Source: Bryobacteraceae bacterium
GTDB taxonomy: Bacteria; Acidobacteriota; Terriglobia; Bryobacterales; Bryobacteraceae
Assembly: GCA_947456995.1 (NCBI GenBank)
Contig: CANGVB010000275.1
Span: 1 to 5,705, forward strand
DNA: 5,705 nt
Direction of reading: 5' to 3'
The notes below the pieces were generated by a model that saw nothing but the letters and a program-made list of their open reading frames with translations, had not been told where the DNA came from and did no database searches. This document shows positions 1 through 5,705 of the stretch, one piece after another (the stretch's first letter is position 1; each line of letters starts with the position of its first letter). The position numbers were made by a program, and so were the translations under genes.

Positions 1-731
1 ATGGCCGCGCTGAAGAAGTGATGGGCAAGGCCCTTGCCATGGACGGCTATCGCAAGAAAGCCTTCCTAATGACGAAGGTCTGTGATCGTGATTACGCCGG
101 TGCGATGAAGCACCTGGAAGATAGTCTGCGGCGCCTCAAGACCGACGTGATTGACCTCTGGCAGTTCCACGAGTGCAACTACTACAACGACCCTGAAATG
201 CTCCAGGAAAAAGGCGGACTGCGCGCTGCGATCGAAGCAAAGAAGCAGGGCAAGATTCGCTTTATTGGCTTTACCGGACACAAGCACCCACGCATCCATC
301 GCAAGATGCTGGCTCTCAATTTTGCCTTTGATGCCTGCCAGATGCCTAACAATGTGATGGATTATCGCTTCGAAAGTTTCCGCCATGAAGTGATGCCCGA
401 ATGCGCAAAGCGTGGTGTTGGCGTGATCGGCATGAAGGGTTGTGGCGGCGACGCACGGATGTTGAAGGATGGCGTTGTAACTGTGGAAGAGTGCTATCGA
501 TACTTCCTTTCCCAACCCATCAGCACTCAAGTTGTGGGCCTGGCAAACATGGAAGACCTCAACCGCGCTCTTGCCATGGCTCGTAGCTTCAAGCCCATGA
601 CTGCTCCGGAATTGCAGACTCTTAGCTCGAGGCTGCGCGATGTTTCAGGCGACGGCCGTTATGAGCACTTCAAAACCACACAGCGCTACGACGCCGCACA
701 CCATCGCAAGCAGCATGGATTTGCTGAATGA
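1..731 (+). CDS. Aldo/keto reductase, 5'-truncated by the window edge
   Basis: NAD(P)H-dependent oxidoreductase of the aldo/keto reductase (TIM-barrel) superfamily, probably reducing a carbonyl or sugar-like substrate in the cytoplasm; the substrate cannot be told. The frame is open from base 3, giving 242 visible residues, and begins inside the family's GRAEEVMGKAL-type segment, so the true start lies upstream and the GTG/ATG at 18/21 are internal codons. Two of the four catalytic residues are visible: the Lys of the FLMTKV strand (bases 75-77) and the His of LWQFHE (bases 168-170). The Asp and Tyr would lie upstream. Further family marks are GKIRFIGFTGHK, the late-barrel strand GVIGMKGCGG (visible residues 140-149) and the cofactor-side VVGLANMEDL (177-186). 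The C-terminus looks intact. Its TGA overlaps the next gene's ATG (ATGA), suggesting co-transcription and translational coupling. Family assignment is firm; the exact role is not. Confidence 0.92.
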   Translation, partial: GRAEEVMGKALAMDGYRKKAFLMTKVCDRDYAGAMKHLEDSLRRLKTDVIDLWQFHECNYYNDPEMLQEKGGLRAAIEAKKQGKIRFIGFTGHKHPRIHRKMLALNFAFDACQMPNNVMDYRFESFRHEVMPECAKRGVGVIGMKGCGGDARMLKDGVVTVEECYRYFLSQPISTQVVGLANMEDLNRALAMARSFKPMTAPELQTLSSRLRDVSGDGRYEHFKTTQRYDAAHHRKQHGFAE

Positions 732-1450
732 GATGGCAGCTCTTCTTCCTGCTAGTTTGCACTGCTTCGGCTGAGGTCCTCTTTAAGGCAAACTTCGAGA
801 CGGGCGATTTGAGCGAGTGGAGCAAGACGGGTACCCGCGGCCAGAACGCAACACCGCGCAACATCCAGGTTGTCAGCGATATTGTCCAAAGCGGAAAATA
901 CGCAGGCAAGTTCACGATTCATGAAGACGATGTCTTCAACGCGCAGCAACTGCGGGTACAGGTGGGAGGCCCGAAGATCACGATCGAAGAAGGCTCGGAT
1001 ACTTACATGTCCTTCTACCTGTACATGGCCGATGCCCCTAAAGACCGTGACAATTTCTTCTACTGGGAAGGCACACCGCCACCCAGGTACAACAACGTGA
1101 TGACGTGGTGGGTTGAGCCTAAAGAAGGCGGCACGTTAATCAAATACGGCACAGGAAATCTGGGCCGCAATGGCACGCATTGGGAGGCCGATTTCACAAC
1201 AGGCAAATGGCATCATCTGGCGATGCATATCCACTGGTCTGAAGATGGCGAGAAGGGCAACACGCGGCTCTGGTTTGACGGAGCGCTGGTGCTGGACAAG
1301 AAGCTAAAGACCAAGGGGCCGGAGACGATTTACTTCTGCCAGCCCGGCATTCACCGCAGCCCTCATAAGGCATCAGAGGACACGATCTACTTCGACAACT
1401 TCATTCTTGCCGACAAGCTCGAAGACGTCCTGTTGCCTAGTTCAAGATAA
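728..1450 (+). CDS. Secreted polysaccharide-lyase-like protein (ConA-like jelly roll)
   Basis: A 240-residue exported protein that resembles the heparin-lyase-I-like polysaccharide lyase group (Pfam Polysacc_lyase, PF14099) or a related LamG/glucanase jelly roll. Residues 1-15 form a short signal peptide (Arg2, hydrophobic core 5-11, cleavage probably after TASA). The mature chain begins with the common FANFETGDLSEW-like opening (here FKANFETGDLSEW, 19-31). It also has a YMSFYLYM strand (93-100), an aromatic segment with NNVMTWW (122-128), GKWHHLAMHIHW (159-170), RLWFDGALVL (180-189) and a closing IYFDNFILA strand (220-228). This order is typical of the fold. Cys11 does not sit in a proper lipobox, so a lipoprotein is unlikely. 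Catalytic residues cannot be assigned by eye, so it could be a non-enzymatic carbohydrate-binding protein. The start is fixed by the ATGA overlap with the reductase and there is only a weak GGAT upstream. The last 14 bases overlap the opposite-strand dehydrogenase gene. Confidence 0.75.
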   Translation: MRWQLFFLLVCTASAEVLFKANFETGDLSEWSKTGTRGQNATPRNIQVVSDIVQSGKYAGKFTIHEDDVFNAQQLRVQVGGPKITIEEGSDTYMSFYLYMADAPKDRDNFFYWEGTPPPRYNNVMTWWVEPKEGGTLIKYGTGNLGRNGTHWEADFTTGKWHHLAMHIHWSEDGEKGNTRLWFDGALVLDKKLKTKGPETIYFCQPGIHRSPHKASEDTIYFDNFILADKLEDVLLPSSR

Positions 1451-3113
1451 AGGCCCACAGGGTATCGCCAGTGGCGACCGTCAAATACTGATGGCCGTCC
1501 AACTGGAAGGTCTGTGGTGCGTTTGTAATGTTGCCGATGCGGGCATTCCAAAGCGGCTTGCCTGTCTTTGCGTCGTGCGCAACCAGATTGCCCATCCCGT
1601 CGCCAGCAAAAACTAGGCCGCCGGCTGTGGCCAAAATGCCTCCACCTCCACCGTTGCCGTAGTAGCGATGCCGCCACACTACTTTGCCGTTGCGGTAGTC
1701 GATGGCGCTGAGATAATTGCCGCCGGTGCCGACGCCAACTTCTTCTTTGCCGCCAAGGCCCATGGATCCGCGGGGATCAATGTCGGTCAGGTAGAAGAGG
1801 GAAAAGCCGTTGCCTTCCGGCACATAGAACAAACCTGTGTCGGGAGAGTAGGCCGGCGGCTGCCAATTGACAGTGCCATCTGAGGTTGGGGAAACTAGCG
1901 CACCACCAACCGTCGGGTCTTTTATCGGATCATGTTCTGGCCCGCCAAACTTGTTCAAGCCCTTGGCCCAGTTGGTCCATTGCCCGTATTTGGAAGTTAC
2001 CAGACGCTCTCCGGTGACTCGATCGAGAGTAAAGAAATAACCATTACGCGCAGCAGTCAGCACAAGCTTGCGCATCTTGCCGTTGAAGGGAGCGTCTACC
2101 AGCACAGGGGTCTGAGCGGAATCATAGTCGTGCATGTCATGCGGGGAGGTCTGGAAGTACCAGGCCATCTTGCCGGTGTCGACGTTGATTGCTACCAGCG
2201 AACAGGTGAAGAGGTTGTCGCCATCGCCACGTTTGCCAGTGGTGTAGGCAGGAGTGGGGTTGCCGGTGCCAATAATGTAGAGCTTCGTTTCAGGATCGTA
2301 TGCACCGGGAATCCAGGTCTGCGCGCCACCATGGCGGGCGGCATCGAGGCTGGCCCAGGTATCAAGGCCAGGGTCGCCCTTCTGCATCGGCACAGTGTAG
2401 AACTTCCACTGCAGATCTCCGGTTTCGGCATCGAAAGAAAGCAGGAAGCCGGGAGAATCGATGTCGTTGCCAGTGCCGACCAGTACGTGGTTGCCAACGA
2501 CAATTGGGGCTGGCGTAGAGAAGTATCCTTGCTCGAGATCAGCGATGGTTTTGTGCCAGCGCTCTTTGCCGGTCTTGGCATCAAGCGAAACGAGGTAGTT
2601 ATCTGGCGTCTCCATGTAGAGATAGTTGTTCCAGATGGCCATGCCGCGGTTGCCGATATGCGTGCCACCACGGGTCTTCCAGTAGTAGTGCCAGAGCTCG
2701 CGGCCATCACGCGCATCGACAGCCCAGGCATTGTCCGGCATTGTGAAGTAGAGCGTGCCGTCAACGGCCAGTACCGAAGCCTTGATCGTGCCACCACCGG
2801 CGGCGAGCTCACCTGTGCCCTCGCCACCAACAATCAGCTTGGTGGGCGGGCCACCGCCAAAGCGGCCGCGTCCAGCGCCTGCCGCCGGAGGCATGCCCGG
2901 TGTGTAGCGAACACTCCATGCAAGCGAAAGATGCTTCACCGTCGAGGTGTTAATCAAATTGAGCGCACTGAATCGACGTCCCGAATAATCGCCGTTATAG
3001 GTGGGCCAGGAATCCTTGAGCGGCTTGAGCAAGTCTTCGGGCGCAACACCACCGCCTTGCGCAAATAAGGCTACAGAGCCTGTCAAGAGAACGAGGAATT
3101 GGAGGAACTTCAT
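1437..3113 (-). CDS. PQQ-dependent alcohol-dehydrogenase-like quinoprotein
   Basis: Periplasmic eight-bladed beta-propeller dehydrogenase of 558 residues that should oxidise an alcohol, aldehyde or sugar using PQQ and a metal. Residues 1-18 are a signal peptide (cleavage near LFA). The N-terminal WPTYNGDYSGRRFSAL (36-51) is typical of the methanol/ethanol dehydrogenase group. Propeller W-motifs of the type DAxTGxxxW recur near 132-141, 177-186, 227-236, 310-318, 471-480 and 513-522. By alignment from memory to methanol dehydrogenase: Trp267 stacks on PQQ, Asn285 (GTGNP) is a metal ligand, Asp329 is the catalytic base, Arg356 contacts PQQ and Asp217 replaces the ligand Glu. Asp331, two residues after the base, is the lanthanide-type mark. 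The vicinal Cys pair is absent (only Cys304), and there is no CXXCH haem domain. A Gly/Arg-rich loop lies at 77-90. Translation is probably coupled to the cytochrome gene by ATGA (3110-3113). Substrate unknown. Confidence 0.93.
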   Translation of the reverse strand: MKFLQFLVLLTGSVALFAQGGGVAPEDLLKPLKDSWPTYNGDYSGRRFSALNLINTSTVKHLSLAWSVRYTPGMPPAAGAGRGRFGGGPPTKLIVGGEGTGELAAGGGTIKASVLAVDGTLYFTMPDNAWAVDARDGRELWHYYWKTRGGTHIGNRGMAIWNNYLYMETPDNYLVSLDAKTGKERWHKTIADLEQGYFSTPAPIVVGNHVLVGTGNDIDSPGFLLSFDAETGDLQWKFYTVPMQKGDPGLDTWASLDAARHGGAQTWIPGAYDPETKLYIIGTGNPTPAYTTGKRGDGDNLFTCSLVAINVDTGKMAWYFQTSPHDMHDYDSAQTPVLVDAPFNGKMRKLVLTAARNGYFFTLDRVTGERLVTSKYGQWTNWAKGLNKFGGPEHDPIKDPTVGGALVSPTSDGTVNWQPPAYSPDTGLFYVPEGNGFSLFYLTDIDPRGSMGLGGKEEVGVGTGGNYLSAIDYRNGKVVWRHRYYGNGGGGGILATAGGLVFAGDGMGNLVAHDAKTGKPLWNARIGNITNAPQTFQLDGHQYLTVATGDTLWAFILN

Positions 3114-3982
3114 TGTAGGGTCACCAGATAAGCGGTTACGTTATGCACATCTTTGTCGGTATAAACGGGAAGCATTTCGCGGTGTGGTGTCAGAGGGTCG
3201 TTTACCACTACTTTCGGCAGATCCCCATCGCGACGGAAGGACTTTGCCGAGCCATCGGCAAGCTCCAGCGTCACCACGAAATCATCGATTCGAAGTAGCC
3301 GCCCCGTAACCGGTGCGCCGCCTTTGGCTGGGGTGACGGTTACGGTGACGATGCGGCGAGGAGAGTCGCTGGGTGCTCCGGCTCCACCTCGGCCGGTTCG
3401 CCCGCCTGCTACCCAGGTATTCTGCAGTGTTTTCGGATCTTTGATCCGCGTCGCGATTCCCTTCAGGTCTCCCGTTGTTGAATGGCAACTGACACACTTT
3501 GCTTCAAAGTACACCTTGCCCGCATCTGCGTTTCCAACCAGAATGGTTGGCGGTTCCTGAGAGCTGGGCGGCTTGCCCTGGCCGCCGATCGTAGAAAGAA
3601 CAGTCCGCACATAGGCTGCCACGGCATGGGCATCTTCAGGGCTCATCGGGATCGCCGGCATCCCGCCGCTCTGCAGGCTTCCTTGAATGACGGGGACAAT
3701 CTTCTCGCCCTCGCGGTCGCTTAATGAGAGTTGCGAGCGCAAGAGGTTTGGCCCGCCCATGTCACCACCGCGCAAGTCTGCACCGTGGCAACCCCGGCAG
3801 GAGATTCCGTAGATTCCCTTGCCTTTGGCCACCTTTACCGGGTCTTCTGCTGCCCTTTGCTGGCCGGGTACAAAACCTCCCTGCCGTCTGGGTTGGCCGG
3901 GCGGCTGCTGAGCCCAAACTGTAGTGGATGCAGCCATGGTCAACGCCAGGTTGAATGCAATTCTGTACTTCAAATTCGACAT
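3110..3982 (-). CDS. Diheme c-type cytochrome with inserted beta-rich segment
   Basis: Periplasmic electron carrier, 290 residues from the chosen ATG. Residues 1-24 are a signal peptide (cleavage after VWA), followed by a Gln/Pro/Gly/Arg-rich linker to about residue 45. Two haem-binding CXXCH motifs are seen: CRGCH (62-66) and CVSCH (163-167). The first domain has a likely axial Met in GGMPAIP (Met108). The second domain is split by a beta-rich insert (about 209-263), then resumes with Met270 as a candidate ligand and the C-terminal helix DKDVHNVTAYLVTLQ. A GTG at 3988 would add two residues, but it lies inside the Shine-Dalgarno-like sequence, so the ATG at 3982 is preferred. It overlaps the dehydrogenase start by 4 bases, which fits a role as that enzyme's electron acceptor, as the separate cytochrome of methanol dehydrogenase systems. 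The haem count is firm; the partner is inferred from gene order. Confidence 0.92.
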   Translation of the reverse strand: MSNLKYRIAFNLALTMAASTTVWAQQPPGQPRRQGGFVPGQQRAAEDPVKVAKGKGIYGISCRGCHGADLRGGDMGGPNLLRSQLSLSDREGEKIVPVIQGSLQSGGMPAIPMSPEDAHAVAAYVRTVLSTIGGQGKPPSSQEPPTILVGNADAGKVYFEAKCVSCHSTTGDLKGIATRIKDPKTLQNTWVAGGRTGRGGAGAPSDSPRRIVTVTVTPAKGGAPVTGRLLRIDDFVVTLELADGSAKSFRRDGDLPKVVVNDPLTPHREMLPVYTDKDVHNVTAYLVTLQ

Positions 3983-3985
3983 GAA

Positions 3986-3991
3986 CACCTC
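3986..3991 (-). promoter_or_regulatory. Shine-Dalgarno site of the cytochrome gene
   Basis: The minus strand reads GAGGTG, with five bases between its AGG core and the ATG at 3982. The alternative GTG start (3988-3986) forms the end of this same motif and so would have no spacing to it. The site therefore decides the start in favour of the ATG. Confidence 0.6.
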
Positions 3992-3998
3992 ACAGGAT

Positions 3999-4043
3999 TA
4001 GACCCATTCACGTCATGATGACACGCCATCAATCTGGGGTCTA
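3999..4043. repeat. Inverted repeat between permease and cytochrome genes
   Basis: Perfect 7-base arms TAGACCC (3999-4005) and GGGTCTA (4037-4043) flank 31 bases. Inside lies a small palindrome, GTCAT-G-ATGAC (4012-4022). The outer right arm includes the permease stop codon. No U-run follows on the minus strand, so this is not a standard intrinsic terminator. It could be an operator or a processing structure for the cytochrome/dehydrogenase operon, or chance. Confidence 0.3.
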
Positions 4044-5372
4044 TGATTCTAACGTTCTGCGGCTCTTCAAAAAGATCCACCGGCCCAACCCCAGCAACAG
4101 CGCCGACCCGCCAAAGATCTTCGTTTCATAAAGCCAGACATTGCTGATGTCCTCCGTTGGCAAAATCGAGAAGGCGAGTGCAATCAGAATTACGGAAATG
4201 CCAGAGATCGGTGCCCAGCGCAGCCCCGCCTTCCAGGCGCTGCCAAAGATGTAGAGAAAGGGAGGAAAGCTGCCAAGCACCATCATCGATACCAGTTCCT
4301 GATAGGCCGCCCGCATCGTGTCGCCCAGTTGCATCAACAAGAGTAGAGCTGTCGAGGTGCCCGCCAGCGCAAACACCGATACATGGGGTGTTTGCCACTT
4401 GGGATGGATGCGTGCGAATGCTGCAGGCAAAAGCCCATCGCGCCCTGCCGCGTAGCTCAGTCGTGCGGTTGCCGAGACGATGCCGCCAAGCTGGCCGAGC
4501 ATACTCATCACCGAAAACACAGCAAACATAAGGGGTAGCCAGAGCCAACCCAGCGATTTGGCTCCGACTTGAGCTGCCTGCATGATGCCAAACAAAACGC
4601 TGGTCTCCTCCGGCTTCTGTAGAACGAGGATGGCAAGGGTTGCCACGCTGTAGAAAAGCACGCCCCCAAGCCCAGCCATCCATCCGGCCCGGCGAATCGT
4701 TTTGCCAGGCTCTCGAATCTCTTCGCCCATCATTCCCAATAACTCAATGCCTGTCAGGGCGAAAGCAATTTGGGACCACAGATTGAGCGCATCGATCCCC
4801 AACGGAGGCATCAGGTTCAAACTTGTCGCCGACCCCTGACGCAGGAAGACAACTCCTGCTGCAATCACCAGAAACAAAGCCATAAGCCACGTTGCCACGC
4901 TAGCTGCGTTCTGATTCCAACGCCCGATCCGCACACCCAAAAGGTTGATCCCAACACCAGTCCAGATTGCAGCCACTGCCGCGCCCACGATCAGGTTGCG
5001 GTTGTCGACAAGAGCGGGATCGATAGCGTAAGCGGCAATGCTGATGTAGGCCAGCGCAGCATTCGGAACCCAGCAAGCAATCCCAATCCAGTACAACCAG
5101 AAAGCAAGGAAGCCATGCCAATCGCCAAAGTCTTCGCGAGCCCAGACATACTGCCCGCCTGCGCCGGGGCGGCGTTCTGCAAGGGCGCCCACTGCCTGAG
5201 CGGTGGGCCCAACGAAGAACAAACCAGCGAGTAAAAACAGGGTTACAGACCCTGGCCCTGCATGAGCCGCAGTCGCTAGCCAGCGTGTGCCAACGATACA
5301 CGCAATTCCAAGCAGCGTCACATCACGCAGCCCCAAGCCCCGACTTAGCTGCGTAGATGCTGATTGGTTCAT
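4041..5372 (-). CDS. APC-family amino acid permease
   Basis: Inner-membrane transporter of the amino acid-polyamine-organocation superfamily, 443 residues, the usual size for a 12-helix member. Hydrophobic segments recur along the whole chain, for example about 42-62, 88-116, 127-146, 159-177, 232-252, 276-300, 331-349, 361-377 and 387-404. The first helix region has GIACIVGTRWLATAAHAGPG (22-41) in place of the common Gly-Ser-Gly unwound motif. The family segment FALTGIELLGMMGEEIREPG (204-223) matches the TM6 region and following loop of amino acid permeases. SATARLSYAAGRDGLLP (300-316) matches the conserved loop after TM8. The substrate cannot be read from sequence. The start is the only plausible ATG before the conserved N-terminus, and the upstream ribosome binding site is poor. 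The gene is divergent from an amidohydrolase, pointing to an amino acid or N-carbamoyl amino acid as cargo. It lies 58 bases upstream of the cytochrome gene on the same strand. Confidence 0.92.
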   Translation of the reverse strand: MNQSASTQLSRGLGLRDVTLLGIACIVGTRWLATAAHAGPGSVTLFLLAGLFFVGPTAQAVGALAERRPGAGGQYVWAREDFGDWHGFLAFWLYWIGIACWVPNAALAYISIAAYAIDPALVDNRNLIVGAAVAAIWTGVGINLLGVRIGRWNQNAASVATWLMALFLVIAAGVVFLRQGSATSLNLMPPLGIDALNLWSQIAFALTGIELLGMMGEEIREPGKTIRRAGWMAGLGGVLFYSVATLAILVLQKPEETSVLFGIMQAAQVGAKSLGWLWLPLMFAVFSVMSMLGQLGGIVSATARLSYAAGRDGLLPAAFARIHPKWQTPHVSVFALAGTSTALLLLMQLGDTMRAAYQELVSMMVLGSFPPFLYIFGSAWKAGLRWAPISGISVILIALAFSILPTEDISNVWLYETKIFGGSALLLGLGRWIFLKSRRTLES

Positions 5373-5408
5373 CTTGGAGAGTGTACCAATGCTAGGCTAA
5401 TGAGTCAT
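5363..5408. promoter_or_regulatory. Divergent control region, candidate operator
   Basis: Only 34 bases (5373-5406) separate the divergent permease and amidohydrolase starts, so any promoters must overlap each other or the coding ends. A perfect 6-base inverted repeat, ATTGGT (5363-5368) and ACCAAT (5385-5390), has half-site centres 22 bases apart, about two helical turns, and spans the permease start codon. A second short palindrome ATGA-G-TCAT (5400-5408) covers the amidohydrolase start. No good -35/-10 pair or strong Shine-Dalgarno was found on either strand. Such short repeats can arise by chance. Confidence 0.3.
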
Positions 5409-5705
5409 GAATCGTCGTGCTTTTGCAGGGGCTTTTGCAGCTGCCGCGCTGACCCCGTTAAAGGCAGCTTCTCCGCGCATCGAAACTGCTGCTCTGCGAG
5501 CGGATCTAGAAGCTCTGAGCCTCATTGGACGCCCTGCCGGCGGCACCTTCGAGAGCGGCGTCAGCCGCATCGGATACTCTGACGCAGATATCGCCGGTCG
5601 CAAATTCTTCATGGACTTGCTCAAGCAAGCAGGAGCAACCGTACGTATCGATGCTGCTGGCAACATCTTTGGCTCCCGGCCAGGCACAGACAATTCATTG
5701 CCTCC
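5407..5705 (+). CDS. M20-family hydantoinase/carbamoylase-type amidohydrolase, N-terminal part
   Basis: First 99 residues of a zinc-dependent amidohydrolase related to N-carbamoyl-L-amino acid hydrolase and allantoate amidohydrolase (peptidase family M20 fold). The frame runs off the window end without a stop. The N-terminus NRRAFAGAFAAAALTPLKA (2-20) has twin arginines followed by a hydrophobic alanine-rich stretch, a likely Tat signal cleaved near Ala20. The mature part shows the family opening: LEALSLIGRPAGGTFESGVS (34-53), then SRIGYSDADIAGRKFF (53-68) and QAGATVRIDAAGNIFGSRPG (74-93). The zinc-binding HxD motif that normally follows within about 20 residues lies outside the window, so catalytic competence cannot be judged. 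An in-frame TGA at 5401 means the ATG at 5407 is the earliest possible start. Export through Tat would place the enzyme in the periplasm, unusual because most characterised carbamoylases are cytoplasmic. The divergent permease could import its product. Confidence 0.85.
   Translation, partial: MNRRAFAGAFAAAALTPLKAASPRIETAALRADLEALSLIGRPAGGTFESGVSRIGYSDADIAGRKFFMDLLKQAGATVRIDAAGNIFGSRPGTDNSLP

Noticed and set aside
1..3. ATG at the first base of the window as a gene start
   Set aside because: That frame soon stops (TGA at 22-24), whereas the frame from base 3 continues the reductase family sequence.
738..763. Lipoprotein signal in the lyase-like protein (Cys11)
   Set aside because: The residue before the Cys is Val, not Gly, Ala or Ser, and the hydrophobic stretch is short; ordinary signal peptidase cleavage after TASA fits better.
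1932..3068. Long open frame of 378 codons on the plus strand, opposite the quinoprotein
   Set aside because: It lies wholly antisense to a well-supported gene, has no recognisable domain, and its composition reflects the complementary strand of a GC-rich coding region.
3997..4002. TCTAAT on the minus strand as a -10 box for the cytochrome operon
   Set aside because: It would leave a leader too short to contain the ribosome binding site, and no -35 match lies at the usual spacing.
4126..4683. Open frame of 185 codons on the minus strand within the permease
   Set aside because: It is an alternate frame of the permease gene, rich in Arg, Trp, His and Gly with no family resemblance.
5397..5693. 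Minus-strand open frame of 98 codons over the amidohydrolase start
   Set aside because: The plus-strand frame gives clear M20 carbamoylase motifs and a Tat signal; the reverse frame has none.

Overview
The window carries six protein-coding genes, two of them cut by its edges, with almost no non-coding DNA. No RNA genes, insertion sequences, CRISPR arrays or convincing terminators were seen, and no gene-free stretch exceeds about 60 bases. The best guess for the source is a soil Acidobacteriota chromosome (Bryobacter/Solibacter-like). That rests on remembered protein style: Gln/Gly/Pro/Arg-rich segments in exported proteins, a PQQ beta-propeller dehydrogenase paired with a small c-type cytochrome, and this kind of aldo/keto reductase. 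It is not based on a database search.

Layout. (1) Bases 1-1450, plus strand: the C-terminal part of an aldo/keto reductase, joined by an ATGA stop/start overlap to a secreted polysaccharide-lyase-like (concanavalin-A-like fold) protein. (2) Bases 1437-3982, minus strand: an operon of a diheme c-type cytochrome followed, again with an ATGA overlap, by a PQQ-dependent alcohol-dehydrogenase-like quinoprotein. Its 3' end overlaps the lyase-like gene tail-to-tail by 14 bases. (3) Bases 4041-5372, minus strand: a 12-TM-type APC amino acid permease, 58 bases upstream of the cytochrome and possibly co-transcribed with it. (4) Bases 5407 to the edge, plus strand: the start of an M20-family hydantoinase/carbamoylase-type amidohydrolase with a twin-arginine signal. 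It is divergent from the permease across 34 bases.

How the genes may work together. The quinoprotein would oxidise an alcohol, aldehyde or sugar in the periplasm and pass electrons to the cytochrome encoded just upstream. It has no haem domain of its own. Its active-site motif is Asp-Tyr-Asp, the pattern used to recognise lanthanide-dependent alcohol dehydrogenases, which is the most interesting point here. The exported amidohydrolase and the permease could form a scavenging pair, one releasing amino acids from N-carbamoyl or related compounds and the other importing them. The reductase and lyase-like pair looks like part of a carbohydrate-processing unit. All these pathway links are inferred from gene order. 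No clearly new multi-gene system was found.
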